This document shows, piece after piece, positions 1 to 12,283 of a stretch of DNA of 53,032 nucleotides. How positions within the stretch are numbered: position 1 is the first letter of the stretch; every line of letters starts with the position of its first letter. This stretch comes from Perkinsus olseni (taxonomy: Eukaryota; Perkinsozoa; Perkinsida; Perkinsidae), in contig JABANP010000378.1 in assembly GCA_013115135.1 (NCBI GenBank), positions 1 through 53,032 on the forward strand, read 5' to 3'. The translations under genes were made by a program, and so were the position numbers. The notes beneath the pieces were generated by a model, which saw only the letters and a list, made by a program, of their open reading frames with translations, was not told the DNA's origin and made no database searches.

Positions 1-1002
1 CAAGGTGAATCAAGGTGGTTCGAGGTGAGATCAAGGATGAGTTGGCGTCATGTACATTCTGACTTCAATAATCGACGCCGGGCCGAATTCTTAGGAGACC
101 CTTAGAGCTCCTTAAAAACGCCGAGAAATCTCCCTCAGCAAAAAAATGACACGTGCGAGGATCGATCCTCGACGACTTGTATGCGGAGGATTACCAACCG
201 GCTGCTCGTCCACCGCACCACAAATTCGAAGATTGTGGCCTGCCGGAAACTAGCGGCGACTAAACAAGACTAATTGTCTGCAAGGGAATTACCCGTGCGG
301 GATGGTGTTCGAACTCGGGCTCTGATTCTCCTGAAAGTTCCCGAAATTCTCCCGCCTAATGTCAGTTGTCCCAAACCAACCTCCCTTGGTGTGGGATACT
401 CTAGCTCGTAGGGCTCCCTCGGCGGAATCGGTCTATCCAGAATAAGTTTCGAATTCTTCCCTCGCCTAACGCATTCTCAACTCGTTTTTCTCGACGCGGT
501 TTTGATTTTTCGCAGGCTGTAATATAATCGGGCTCCGGTTACTCGAAGTTTCCGAGTTCCTGCTGGCTCTGCCGAAAAAAAGACCGCCGTCCTCAACAGG
601 GGCGCATTTGCGTTCTTTTGAACCGTTTCATTCCCTAAGCCGTTTCATTCCCTAAGTTCTCTGAATTCTCATACAGGCTCGATTCTGGTGCGTGGGGTGA
701 ATTTCGGAAGAGGTATACTCAGCAGCCGCATACCATGGAGAGAGGAGAAAGTTATCCTGACGGCAGATGGCTCATGAAACGGCGGCCAACCGGGAGTGCC
801 TCTAAGGCGTGGCCGATAGCCCAGTAAGCGCGTGGAGTCCTGCCCCCTTTTTACTGTCGCCTTCTCTGTACCGGTTATTTCCTCTGTCACGAATCTCGCA
901 GTGTTCGTAGTGGGTAACACTACCAGGGGTTGGCAGGCGGCGTTTCGATACGTCGATGTAATCGGGCACATTTTAGTTAACGTATTTGCTCTCATACCGT
1001 TC
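1..1002. other. Left-edge intergenic sequence
   Basis: I see no supported gene before the nucleoporin start. Two things stand out. One is a perfect 16-bp palindrome (cgaggatcgatcctcg) near 137-152. The other is an A-run before it which, on the minus strand, would be a T-run downstream of the palindrome. The short open frames here lack ATG starts or a coding look. Confidence 0.5.
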
Positions 1003-4000
1003 ATGACGGAGCCTTCAGTCGTCTACGCTGATGACTGTGAGCTGCCGGCATTCCGCCACGGCCCCGGCCGCGTCAATGTCAGGACTTGGGCCTCGGCTCC
1101 TCGTCACCGTCAGGTCTTCGGAGCCTACTCAGCGGACCGAGGAGGCTTCTTCTCCGTCAGCGCTTCCGAGCTGGCGACGGGCCTGCAGCCCAGCCCCTCC
1201 GACGACGACGATCTGGACCTAGGCTCCCGAGTTACCGTCGGGTCCGCGATAATGGAAGGCTCGCATGTAGTGGGGTTGGCGGTCAACAACGGACAAACGA
1301 GGTTAGCTGCTGCAGCGGACGATGGTACTGTTTCGATTTTCGATCTTCCCATCGGGCCGGGTGCCAAACCGGAGACGACAGACTTGGGGATAGGCTCCAA
1401 ATTCTGCAGTATGAACTGGTCTGATGATGACTCTTTGCTGGTGGCGGCTTTTGATGCGGTACTGTGCTGTAGGGTCGCTCAGGGAAGGGCGTCTGTGGTG
1501 GGCAGGGCCACCGATCTCGTCTCGGCTACTGCCGCTTGCGCTGTCGACGACACTACCGTTGCCATAGCCGATACTCTAGGGGAACCCGAGAGAGTGCGCC
1601 TCTGGGACACCGAGACCGACTCAGTGACGTCTTCCGAGATTGAGGGACTGTGTGACGTCTTTAGTGGTGATGAGATGCTGTCGGATTCGCCCCCATGGGT
1701 TGTCCATAATGTCTGTAGTCTCCGTGGCAAGGAGTTCGCTGCAGTGATAGGCCCCGCTGCTGGAGCTCAAGGCATAAGTTATAGCGCCGTTGCTATTGTG
1801 GAGATGACGGACGATCGCCGCCTATTGACGAAGGCGGTCATCATGGATCCTTACTTTGTCGAGTCTGAATGTCTGCCCGAGCGGCCAGCTGGATGGACTT
1901 ATTTCTTACCGTCCAGAGGCCTACTCTTCTGCGGCCACGCCTGCTCTGGTCAAGTAGCTGTTATTGAGGAGCCCCATGATGATGTCGATGAGTGGACCTG
2001 CTGGGTGAGTCCGGAAGGGCGCCAGCTGGGGTGTGCCGTGCAAGGAGAATCCAATCTCTGCCTTGGAGGACCCCCGGTGGTAGCGGAGCTAGAGAAGCCA
2101 GTATCGCTGCCGATGACTGAAGGATCTACGGACCGCGTCGAAGTGTATCGGATGGTCTTACTATCGCATTCGGACGGGAAGACGAGTAGCGTACACTACA
2201 TGGAGGACCGACCAGAAGTTAACGTACCGCAACTCGACGAGATCAGGAAGTCGCCATTCCGCCTGAAATTTGACGAAGCCGACCCTGCGGTAAAGCCGGA
2301 GCCGAGCTCCTCTGAGCCCACGGGGGATTCTCAGGCCGGGACGACAGTGCAGGCTCCAAGCCCTTCCAAGGAGGGCAGCTCGGGTTTCGGTGTATTCGGT
2401 AGTGGGAAGACCACAAGCGGAGGCTTCGGTGCTTTCTCGTCGCCGTCGTCTTCTGGGACCGCGTTCGGTGTCTTCGGAGGAGACTCGAAGAAGTCCTCAG
2501 GCGGGGGCTTCGGTGCCTTCTCGTCACCGTCGTCTTCTGGGACCGCGTTCGGTGTCTTCGGAGGAGGTTCTGCGGTATCCTCGAGCGGCGGCTTCGGTGC
2601 GTTCGGTACTTCTACGTCCTTTGGTGCCTTTTTGTAGCGGCCATGGTGGGTCGGGCTCGTCCGCAGGGTTTGGTGCGTTCAGCACTCCGGTGAAAAGTGG
2701 GGGTCCCTTCGGCGGGAATGGTAGTGGCAGTAAGGCAATTAATAGTATCTTCAAGGACCTGGCGGAGGCTCCAAAGATTAGTATATCCGATAGCAGTAGT
2801 GAGGAGGAGGAAGAGAAGGCTAAGCCAGCGCAGCGGAAGCTGAGCAGCGAAGGGAAGCAGAGGAAGGGCAGTGGCGGTCTCAAGTTGGGGCTGTCTCCGA
2901 AGAAGTCCGAGAAGACTACTTCGACCAAGCAGAAGGCCACTGAGAGTGACGATGGTAATGGGGATCATACTTGGGATGGGGGCGGACTTGCTTTTATTGC
3001 TATTTCAGATGACTCGACTCCGGCGGCGGGCGACAACTTCGCTTCCGAGTTGGCAGATGCTTTGGCTGACGTTAGTCTCGAGAAGGATGAGGATGCTGAG
3101 CATGGTACTAGGGTATCTGGCCAGGGTCCTCCCGACGGTCTTACCGTATCTTTGGGGCTTCCGAGTTGAAGCCTAGCTCTAACTATGTTGGTCACTCGGG
3201 ATCTGCTCCTTATGTACTTGCCGGATTCATGGCGTTGCTGGTCTGGCAGCACGACGATGCAGCAACTTGAATTCTGACTTTCGAACCGACGGTAGTTTCA
3301 GCTCACCGAGGCTCGAGACCTAATTCGAACGAAGAAATGATAATCTGCGTTTCGCCAAATACCATGACCAAAGCGAGCCCTGCTCCGCCCGGCTAGCCGC
3401 ACATCCAACGCTCCAAGCTAAAACGAGTTGGTTTACCACAACAGTTTGTTAGACTAAATTTTCGACCTCACTGAGAGAGTGTGAACGGCATCCTCTGACT
3501 GGGTTGTGTGTTGCAGGGCGAGAGGAGGAAGAAGTCCCTGCTAAGGAGAAGAAGAATCAATCCGCCCTCCACAGCAAGAGCCCGTTCACCAGTATGCCAT
3601 CCTCGAGTGGCTTCGGGACGTTCGGCAGTGCGGGCCAGAGTGCCTCCAGCGGCTTCTTCTCGTCGGGCTTCGGCAGCTCCTCCTCTACCGGAGTGGCCAG
3701 TGGTTTCGGGGCGTTCAGCAGCGCCGTGGCCCCTACGACTGGACCCTTCAGTCGGATGGCCTCATCATGCAGTGCGAATAATGCCTTGGTAGGCTCTGCG
3801 CAGTCCCCGAGCCCCTTCAAGCTCGTTGGTCAAACTGCCTCTTCTGGCAACCCGTTCGGAGGGTTCGGTGCCTCCATGAACAGTTCGGCTAGTGGCTTTG
3901 GAGCCTTCGGTGGTGCCGCCAAGTCTACGGGGCCGTTTGCGAAGGCCAGTGTCTTCGAGACCCCTACGAAGCATGAGGAAGGAGCGGCGAAGGCTGAGGT

Positions 4001-7000
4001 GGGAAAAACTGCATCAATTGAAGGCGAAGGGCTCACACCTAGTGGGAGAGAGGAGATCAGTGAGGTTGAAGGAGAGGAGGCCAGTGAGGTTGAAGAAGAG
4101 GACGCCGATGAGGTTGAAGGAGAGGACGCCGATGAGGTTGAAGGAGAGGACGCCGATGAGGTTGAAGGAGAGGAGGTCAGTGAGGTAGAAGGAGAGGAGG
4201 TCAGTGAGGTAGAAGGAGAGGAGGTCAGTGAGGTAGAAGGAGAGGAGGTCAGTGGGGTTGAAGGAGAGGAGGTCAGTGAGGTAGAAGGAGAGGAGAAGCA
4301 TGTGACGAAGTTTGCTGAGGACGAGGAGACCTGCAAGGACGACGAAAAGGGTAATCGTGAGCCATAGCTCGTCGATGGCCTTCTCATTCCCGTCTCAGAT
4401 GCCTCTACTCCGACGCACGACCGCCTCCCCTCGGTGGGTGTGGATGGCTCAGTCGAAACGAGTGTAGTGGAAGGTGATGATAATAGCCGTGGTAGTAGGG
4501 GGGTGCACGACTAGCCTCGGGTGATGAGATTGGGAATAGAGGGTATCTCGGTGTTACCTAAGGGCTCACTCTCTGGACGTTTACACGCGTCTGGCGTAAC
4601 GCGTCGTAACGCGGTGGTCATGAATGCTCGTTGAAGAGCGGTCGAGTGACAGCCTGAGCTGGCCGAGTTCTCACCGTGGGCTTTCTGGCGCCTGATAGTC
4701 GCGACTTGGAATTACGTCCCCTTGGAGTACTGTAGTCCCGTAGCTTGTCTGTGGTAATGATGTGCGCGCCTCGACTCTCGAAGGGATGCCTGAATGAGGG
4801 AGGTCGTTAAAACCTCGGGGAGTACACTGCTCATCGGCTGAGCCGAGGAAGACATACATGTTAGGACAGAGAATCAGGGGGTTTTCGAACTCGAAGGTGA
4901 CTTCCTCGCGATTACCACTCACACGTTAGTACTGGAGTGACCTCACCCTGTTCGGGGGTGGCCTATCGTGATGCCTCCTTTCACCTCAGAAGTACCAGAA
5001 CGAGGACGGGATGTTGCTGAGAAGAATATGGAGACGCCAGCGAGATCGAGTGTGATCCGGACCAATAGGACTCCAGAGTCTGGCGGGAGTATCTTCGATG
5101 CCATTCCCAAGGCGGCTCCCTTGGTAATTAGCGATAGCAGTAGCAGCGGTAGTAGTGAAGAGGAGGAGTCGAGTGACTCTGATGAGGACAGCGGGAAGAG
5201 AGTGTCCAAGGCACGTGGGGCGGTGAGGGCTAAGCTGGCCGCTAGGAAGGCGGCTACTGCCTTGAGAGGAGAGGCTGGAGAAGAGGCCACTCCCGTGTCG
5301 GAGGAGGGCAAGAAGGCGGGCGCTCTGAAGGGCCGCAAGGAAACGGCAGTAGTTGAAGAGGAGGAAGGGCAGACTAGCGAAGTGGACGACCTTGAGGGAG
5401 ACGAAGAAGCTGGAGCCGATGAGGGTGACGATGGAGAAGAGGAGAAGGGAGGTACTTGGTTGTGTCTATCCCCTTGTAGAGCCTCACTCCCGCATCATTC
5501 AGGTGGTCTCTTCGCCGCTGCCCCCGCGTCCTCCTCTAGCAGCGGTGGCTTTGGGGCTTTCGGTGGCGGCGGAGCGGCGCAGTCGTCCTCTTCGGCCAGT
5601 CCGTTTGGAGCCCCACCAGCTGCTACTTCGGCCTTCGGGAGCAAACCGGCAGCACCGAGTAGTATCCCCGCCTCTGCAGCAGCCCTCCTCCGCACCCTCC
5701 ATCCTCAGGTCCTTTCGGGGCCCAGTCTAGCAGCGGAGGTTTTGGCGCATTTGGCGCATCACAGAGCAGCAGCAGTTCTCCCTTCGGTGGTGCCCCCGCC
5801 TCCTCATCTGCTGGGGGGTTCGGCGCCTTCGGAGCGAAGGCCGCTAGCCCGAGTAGTCCCCTCCTGCAGAGCCTCTTCTGATCAAACGGTTGATTACTCA
5901 GGCCCATTCGGATCGGCACCTGCTGCTGGCGGTGGCGGTTTCGGAGCATTCGGGAGTGGAGGCGCTGCGCCTTCGTCCGGCAGCGGCTTCGGCGCCTTTG
6001 GTGCGACGTCGTCGTCGTCAGCTCCTCAGACAGGCTCTGGCTTCGGTGGTGGAGCACAGAAACCTGGACCCTTCGGTAACCTCTCCTGAGCATCTACATT
6101 TGGACAAGTCGTCCCCTCCAGGTTCAACACCATCCACAGGCGGCGGCCTGGGAGCGTTCGGCTCAACACCACAATCCAGCAGCAGCGGGTTTGGCGCCTT
6201 TGGTGGTGGCAGCACGCAGTCTGCGTCTGGCTCCGGTGCATTCGGAGGTGGGACCTCAATGGTTGGTTCCAGAACATCACCTTCCCCTCTTTCACCGCTA
6301 GCAGGCACTTCATCCGCGACCTCGGGAAGCAGCGGCTTCGGTGCATTCGGCAGCTCGTCGAATACCCAGACCGGCAGTGGTTTCGGTGCCTTCGGTGGTG
6401 GGCAGGCCTCCACCGGCTTCGGAGCCTTCGGTGGTGCTGGTGGTGGCTCACAGCCTCAGAAGGATGGCAATAATGAGGACAAAGCAGCACCCGCCAAAGA
6501 GGAGTCTGCACAAAGGGAGAAGGCAGCTGACGGCACAGATCAAGCGACCAAGAAAGAGGGCGATCGTAGGGAAGATGGAAAGGCTTCTGCCGCTCACAGT
6601 GGAGCGGATAAGAAGGAAGGAAAAGAAGAAGGTAATCTTCCATGCCTTCGGGGAAGGTAGATGTTATCAAACATCCAAAGCGGATGCGTGCTTTGACATA
6701 CTTCCGATTAGCTTGGAGTCCCGGTACCCGTTTGCCTGCTTATCAGAGTCCCCATCACCAGTCGTCTCGTCCAGTAATGCTCCCAGCCTTGGTGATGCCC
6801 GCCTGGTTTCTAGAGTGCCCGCGTCTGAGGTAGGGAGGGGCAGCTGACTGTTGGTCGGGGAGGATAATCTCACGCTAGGTGACCCCTCCAGCTGAGCCCG
6901 ACCGGACCTCAGTTGAAGATTCTCAGAAGAGGACCGAGGCGCTGCTCGAGAAGATTGCCAAGGACGCGGACGATGGGGGTGACTCTAGAGAAGCTCGAGC

Positions 7001-10000
7001 TCTGTTCTCCGAGGTTGAGAAGGACCTGGAACAGTTGGAGGCCTTCATGGCAGAGGCTAGGAGGTCGCCATGCAAGGCAGCGTCGCAAGTGGACCTCAAT
7101 AATGAGGTGTGGACGCAGCTGAGGAAGAGTGTGGACAGTCTCACTGAGGTGGCCAACGAGGAGACCCTGAAACAGCTGGATGAGGTGGATTAAGGATAGG
7201 TCCTGCATGGGTGCCGATCGATGGATGCCTGCCAGATCCAGCGGAAGAACTATGCGTTGAATGCGCAGCTTAATGAGGAGATGCTGTCGGAGGACAAGGA
7301 GCCCAGCGAGGTCGTTGTGGAGTTGAGACAACGCTGCAAGGATATCAGCGGCCGCATCGACGAGGCTTATGGGGCGTGCAAGAAGGTAGTCAGGTGAAGC
7401 AAAGCCTCTTCTGTGTGATTAGCTGAAGTTTGGGCAGGCTTTGTTCATGCGACGTGGACGGAGGCAGTCTGGAGGGAGCAGAGCCCCTCCCTCTCCCGAG
7501 GTCCCTCCAGCTCCACGTGTACCGATACGCCCCCGGCCATCAGTCATAGTGGATGGGCCGACGATGCCTGCTTCACTGCTAGCTCCTCCTGCACGTCGTC
7601 GTCAGGAGCAGCGGAAGAGCGGTGGTGGATCGGCTCTTGGGAGACTGGCTCAGGCCTCCCCTCAGTCCTCGACGGTCAACAGGTCGAGGCCCACACCACC
7701 GGCATTGCGTATTCAGCCAGAGGAGAACGTAGACTCCCTTAGGGCCACGGTTCGTCGTATGAGAAACCCTCTGAGGCGCCGCACCTCTACCGCAGCAGCC
7801 AGCAACGCCAGTAGCCCTTCGACGACTGTTGGCGCCCTACTAAGCAGCAAATCGACCGAGGGGAAGGTGGTGGCCCCAGCTCTGGCGTTGAGCGATGAGA
7901 AAGAGAACGATGGAGCCGCGCCCAATATTTGGAGCATCATGCGGACCAAGGCTAACGTGTCGGTGGAAATACCAAGTCTCTGGGAGAAGGTAGGGATCGA
8001 TGAGCCCTGTCCAACTGTATTGATGGAGTGGTAGGTGTCGGACATGGAGCGGAGACTGAGGGAAGTGAGGCTCGAGAGGGGGGCCAGGCACCTTCGCCAA
8101 CGCCCAGCGATTGCTGCCCCTATGGCCGCTCTCGTGGACGAACAACCAGCTCCAGCCGAGGACGATAAAGTTGCTGTGAGCCGGCCACCCTCGGTATCGC
8201 CTCTTGACCGTCTGCCCCTCAGAATGTCCGCAGTGAGCTACGACACCAACTCGACGGCTCCCTCACTGGCTCCATCGGCCGAGCGCCGAGTAGCGGGTCC
8301 TGGTCTGAGACCTCGGACTTTGCAGCTGGCGGCAGCGTTGCAGGCACCTACTCTACGCCTTCCGTCACGAACGTGCCTGCGGCAGCCGGTGGTCTTATGT
8401 TTGTGAACCCCTTGGGGGGGTCGGGGACTCCAACGTTCGGCGGGGGCAGAGCCTCCCCAGCCGCTTCGAACAGTCGGTCTCCGTCGAGGACCTCTAAGGA
8501 GTCGGTCAAATCGATCAATGCAGCCCGAGAGGCGGCAATCCCTAAGGCTGTAAGCTATTGGCAACGACACTTACTGCGCTGGTTCAATTTCGTGGCGCGC
8601 GACATATTCGTGTGTACGGCGATGCTCTTAGGTCGTACCGCCCGCACCAAAGTTGGAGACGATACCATCAGTACCACCTCCTCCGAAGCTGAATGCTAGC
8701 CCTCCGAGGAGTAGGGGGAAACCTGGTATGGTCCAGCGTATCTAAAAATGTATTTTTTCAGCCACGAAGCATCGTACGTTGAGCAGCAGCATGAGCTTTG
8801 GCCCCCCGAAGGAGAATGAGAAGAAGACGGCAGAGGTCGGCACGGCAACTGTGCGGTCCTTTACAGAGTGTGTCGACGGCAGACTCCTCCCTCTAAACCT
8901 GACAAGGCGGCCACTGAGGACACCAAGTTGCAGTTCGGCAGTTCGGCAGCCGCTGCTGCTCCAAGCACACCGGTGAAGACGACAGGTGGGTGTTTCGAAC
9001 TCGGGTGGGCTTCACTTGATGCCTTCAGACACTAAGCAGCCGGAAGCCCCAACTACTCCTGCCTCGAAGACTGCCTCTCCCGCCATTGCTGCTACCCCAC
9101 CTGCTTCTGCCACCGGGGATGTAGTAGAGACATTTACATGAAGCGTACTCGCTCATCGTACGCTGTCAGGTTGCGAGTACGAGCCAGACGTCTCAGCCGA
9201 GTACCTCACCATCTGCCGCTCCTAAACCAGCGGGTAAGCTCGACGATAGTTAGTCCCGTCATACATCTACTCTTTAGGTGGGCTCTTCGGCGCTCCTGTG
9301 GGTTCCAGTTCCAGTAGCGGGGCCTTTGGAGCCTTCGGAAGCACTCAGAAGGGAGCGTCCAGTTCATCCAGCAGCATGTTCGGGTCAGCACCCTCTGCCT
9401 CCAAGCCTGATGCAGGTAAGGGACGAAGCATGGTAGACCATCAGTTTTCCCTCCCGTTCGCAGGTGGCCTCTTCGGCAGTGCTCCCTCCAGTGCTAGTGG
9501 TGGTCTCTTCGGCGGCAGCAGTGCCGTCCAGTCTAGCAGCTCCGGTGCTAGTCCATTCAACTCTTCCACGAGCAGTTCCTCCAGCACGACGCCCAAGCCT
9601 GGTACGATGAGTTCCCCTTTTCGGTCAGCTACATGCTGTTCTCCTCTCCCAGGTGGTCTATTTGGCGCTGCCCCCGCGTCCTCGTCTAGCAGCGGTGGCT
9701 TTGGGGCTTTCGGTGGCGGCGGAGCGGCACAGTCGTCCTCTTCGGCCAGTCCGTTTGGAGCCCCACCGGCTGCCACTTCGGCCTTCGGGAGCAAACCGGC
9801 AGCACCGAGTAATATTCTCACCTCTGCAGCAACCCTCCTCCGCACCCTCCATCCTCAGGTCCTTTCGGGGCCCAGTCTAGCAGTGGAGGTTTTGGCGCAT
9901 TCGGTGCATCACAGAGCAGCAGCAGCAGCAGTTCTCCCTTCGGTGGTGCCCCCGCATCCTCATCTGCTGGGGGTTTCGGCGCCTTCGGAGCGAAGGCTGC

Positions 10001-10643
10001 TAGCCCGAGTAGTCCCCTCGTGCAGAGCCTCTTCTGATCAATCCTTCAAATTACTCAGGCCCATTCGGATCGGCACCTGCTGCGGGCGGTGGCGGTTTCG
10101 GAGCATTCGGGAGTGGAGGCGCTGCGCCTTCCTCCGGCGGCGGCTTCGGTGCCTTTGGTACGACGTCGTCGTCGTCAACTCCTCAGGCAGGCTCTAGCTT
10201 CGGTGCTTTCGGTGGCGGAGCACAGAAACCAGGACCATTCGGTAACATCTCCTGAGCATCTCCATGTCGACAACTCTTCCCCTTCAGGTTCAACACCCTC
10301 CACAGGCGGCGGCCTGGGAGCGTTCGGCTCAACACCACAATCCAGCAGCAGCGGGTTTGGCGCCTTTGGTGGTGGCAGCACGCAGTCTGCGTCTGGCTTC
10401 GGTGCATTCGGAGGTGGGACTGGGCCACTGGTCGGCTCCAGGATATCACACTCCTCCTCTCTTGTAGGCACTTCAGCCGCGGCATCCGGAAGCGGCGGCT
10501 TCGGTGCATTCGGCAGCTCGTCGAATACCCAGACCGGCAGTGGTTTCGGTGCCTTCGGTGGCGGGCAGACTTCGACCGGCTTCGGAGCCTTTGGAGGTGG
10601 TAGCAGCTCCCAGTCTCAGAACGCCTTCAGCGGGTGGCGGTGA
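1003..10643 (+). CDS. Nup214/Nup159-like FG nucleoporin, about 25 exons
   Basis: Probable cytoplasmic-side nuclear pore protein, about 2,370 aa. The first in-frame ATG is 1003; the open frame from 832 begins with GTG. Exon 1 (1003-2605) encodes a WD-free beta-propeller-like domain, then FG repeats. Further exons by frame and GT-AG sites: 2667-3104, 3517-4350, 4990-5451, 5503-5658, 5709-5852, 5902-6075, 6122-6247, 6305-6631, 6892 (or 6913)-7184, 7236-7385, 7438-7989, 8035-8175, 8223-about 8550, about 8765-8835, 8883-8985, 9029-9120, 9170-9233, 9278-9415, 9464-9601, 9653-9808, 9859-10008, 10059-10241, 10288-10413, 10468-10643. Most early introns are phase 1. Repeats are GFGAFG, PFG and LFG. Exons at 6892-7385 encode a coiled coil. 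Propeller, coiled coil and FG together match Nup214/Nup159. The join near 8550-8765 is unresolved. A split into two genes is possible but no stop/start pair argues for it. Confidence 0.82.
4059..4298 (+). repeat. 24-bp coding minisatellite, 10 units
   Basis: Ten in-frame tandem copies of a 24-bp unit lie inside nucleoporin exon 3. Each encodes an acidic 8-residue repeat of the form SEVEGEEV, with S/D, E/D and A/V variants. The central units are almost identical, which suggests recent slippage or unequal exchange. The repeat adds a strongly negative stretch between two FG regions. Confidence 0.95.
5503..6631 (+). repeat. FG exon block, copy A of an internal duplication
   Basis: Exons and introns of this stretch recur at 9653-10643 in the same gene and orientation. 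Intron positions match: 5659-5708 with 9809-9858, 5853-5901 with 10009-10058, 6076-6121 with 10242-10287. A probable in-frame 57-nt intron (6248-6304) matches a 54-nt one (10414-10467). Copy A continues into a charged K/E-rich tail that copy B lacks. Confidence 0.93.
9653..10643 (+). repeat. FG exon block, copy B of an internal duplication
   Basis: Second copy of the block at 5503-6631, with high nucleotide identity that extends through the introns. It forms the C-terminus of the nucleoporin. It differs by small indels in Ser/CAG-like runs and by intron substitutions. Retained intron sequence shows a segmental DNA duplication rather than retroposition. Confidence 0.93.
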
Positions 10644-10768
10644 TGGAGCATCTCCCCAGGCCTCGAGTACCGTAACGTTTCTTTGTGACCTTTTACTTGC
10701 ACCCCCAGGCTGTTGTGTTGTTGTTACTCAACGTATTCCACAGTGAGATGAAGGCTTGAGAGCCCATA

Positions 10769-12196
10769 ATGCCGAGTTCATCCTCCTCTCCCTCCACTAC
10801 CACCGGGCACCGAGATGCAGATCTCTCACCCTCCACCAGCATCAGCGACGAGGCCTCGGCCCCCCTCATTGAGATCAACATTGTCGTTATAAACCTACTG
10901 CATCGTGTGCTTCGTCGAAGGAAGATGATAAACACTTTGGGCTTGCTGCATGATGCTGGCTTGAAGCAGGGCTTCCGAGTTCGCTCTCATATAGTGGAAG
11001 CCGTCGACGGGTACCCAACTGGCTGATCTCTCAGCGTATCCCAGTTGGTGCCCGCGTGCCTTTAGGGTCTCACAATCGCTGGTAGAATTAAATGCACGTT
11101 ATGGCGTCCGACCGTACGCCGAGTGGAAGATCCCTCTGACTTCAGCACAGTACGTGAAGGTCCCTCCCTCCTGGAAAGAGTCTCTGGTGAGCTTGTCCTC
11201 AGCACTCCTGATAAGACGCTCGTTCAGACATCGGGAGGCATAGCGTCAACTCTATCACATTTGGACGTTGCTGTGCTGGTCCATGCGAGAGGCTGGCCCA
11301 CTCCCACCATAGTCGCCGAGGACGACTTCGAGCTTGTCTGCAGCCCGGCCGAGTTTTGGGCGCATATAAACCTGATCTTGCATGACGCTGATACTGAGTC
11401 AGCACGTCGTTGTTTGTACGCCTTCAAGCTTCCATTTTCAGGTCGCAACAGAGCGGTGTCCCCTGGGATATGATAATGCTGGGCTCGGGACGCCATCGAG
11501 AGGACGTCTGCCCTCCCCGGCCTATCCCCTGCTCGGACGGTCGCCTCGATGTTGCTGGCTTCAGCTATCTTACCACTATGTGAGTCCTTCCTCATCGGCT
11601 CATCGCCATGGACCCGCAGGTATCTACTGTCCCCTTGCGGCGCCAGGAAGCTTTCTAATACTCGGCCCCGCATCTTGCATAATTGTGTAGTATTCGACGA
11701 CCTGCATAATATCCTGGCCGGCCTGTGTGAAGCATCGCGGCCTCATCTGCACCAGCTCTATGAGGACGTCCAACTGGTCTTGCTTGACTCTGTCCGTAAA
11801 CTGGTCTGCCAAGACCGTAGCGACTGCGGACACGACACGGAAGTGAACGCTGGACCTCGGAAAAGACGGAGTGACACTGACCTCTACGCTGTCACTGCGA
11901 AGGGGCCAGAGCCTTTGCGGCTAGTCCGTATCATGCTGAAGGGCACTGGTCACTGCGTGCGGTGGCGACGAAGAACGGAGGTCGTTGGCGAGGCCGAAGA
12001 CGAGCTTTGGGGCAACACAGTCGAGTTCGCCAGAAGCGGCGCTCCTCCCACTAGAAGACGTGACGTACTGAGCATCGATATGTTTTTCTTCCGTCTACAT
12101 TTAGAACGCTACAGAAGGCCACGTAATTCCGTGTGCGTTGGGGTTTGTCGCGTTGTCCAGTGGGCAAGCTGGGATATTCCCTTCCTGATAGACTAA
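10769..12196 (+). CDS. GT25-family glycosyltransferase
   Basis: Likely a family-25 glycosyltransferase, the family of procollagen galactosyltransferases and LPS sugar transferases. Exons 10769-11010, 11066-11186, 11228-11379, 11442-11579 and 11620-12196 sum to exactly 410 codons (409 aa). Family motifs appear in order: VINLLHRVLRRRK near residue 37, a region ending EAVDG at the first exon junction, IASTLSHLD, the metal-binding IVAEDDFEL, then VPWDMIMLGS and YLLSPCGARKL. A Ser-rich N-terminus precedes the domain and no clear signal peptide is seen. The third intron appears to use a GC donor at 11380. The last about 80 residues are basic and unrecognised, so the end may be shorter. Confidence 0.85.
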
Positions 12197-12283
12197 GTCC
12201 CGGACACTGCACTGCAAGCGCAACAATCGCCATACACGAAAGAGCATCATTTCATCATGCATAGCATAATTTCATGTACGTGG

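Noticed and set aside
122..235. Possible minus-strand tRNA followed by a T-run
   Set aside because: A palindrome and a pol III-like T-run are present, but I could not pair an acceptor stem or a 7-nt T loop. A similar hairpin at 41237-41262 also fails the cloverleaf test.
3830..4387. 185-aa minus-strand open frame
   Set aside because: It is the antisense shadow of the acidic repeat, with low-complexity Ser/Pro composition and no independent support.
5623..6093. Long minus-strand frames under the FG repeats
   Set aside because: They are antisense to FG/Ser-rich codons, and the same shadows appear under the second FG block.
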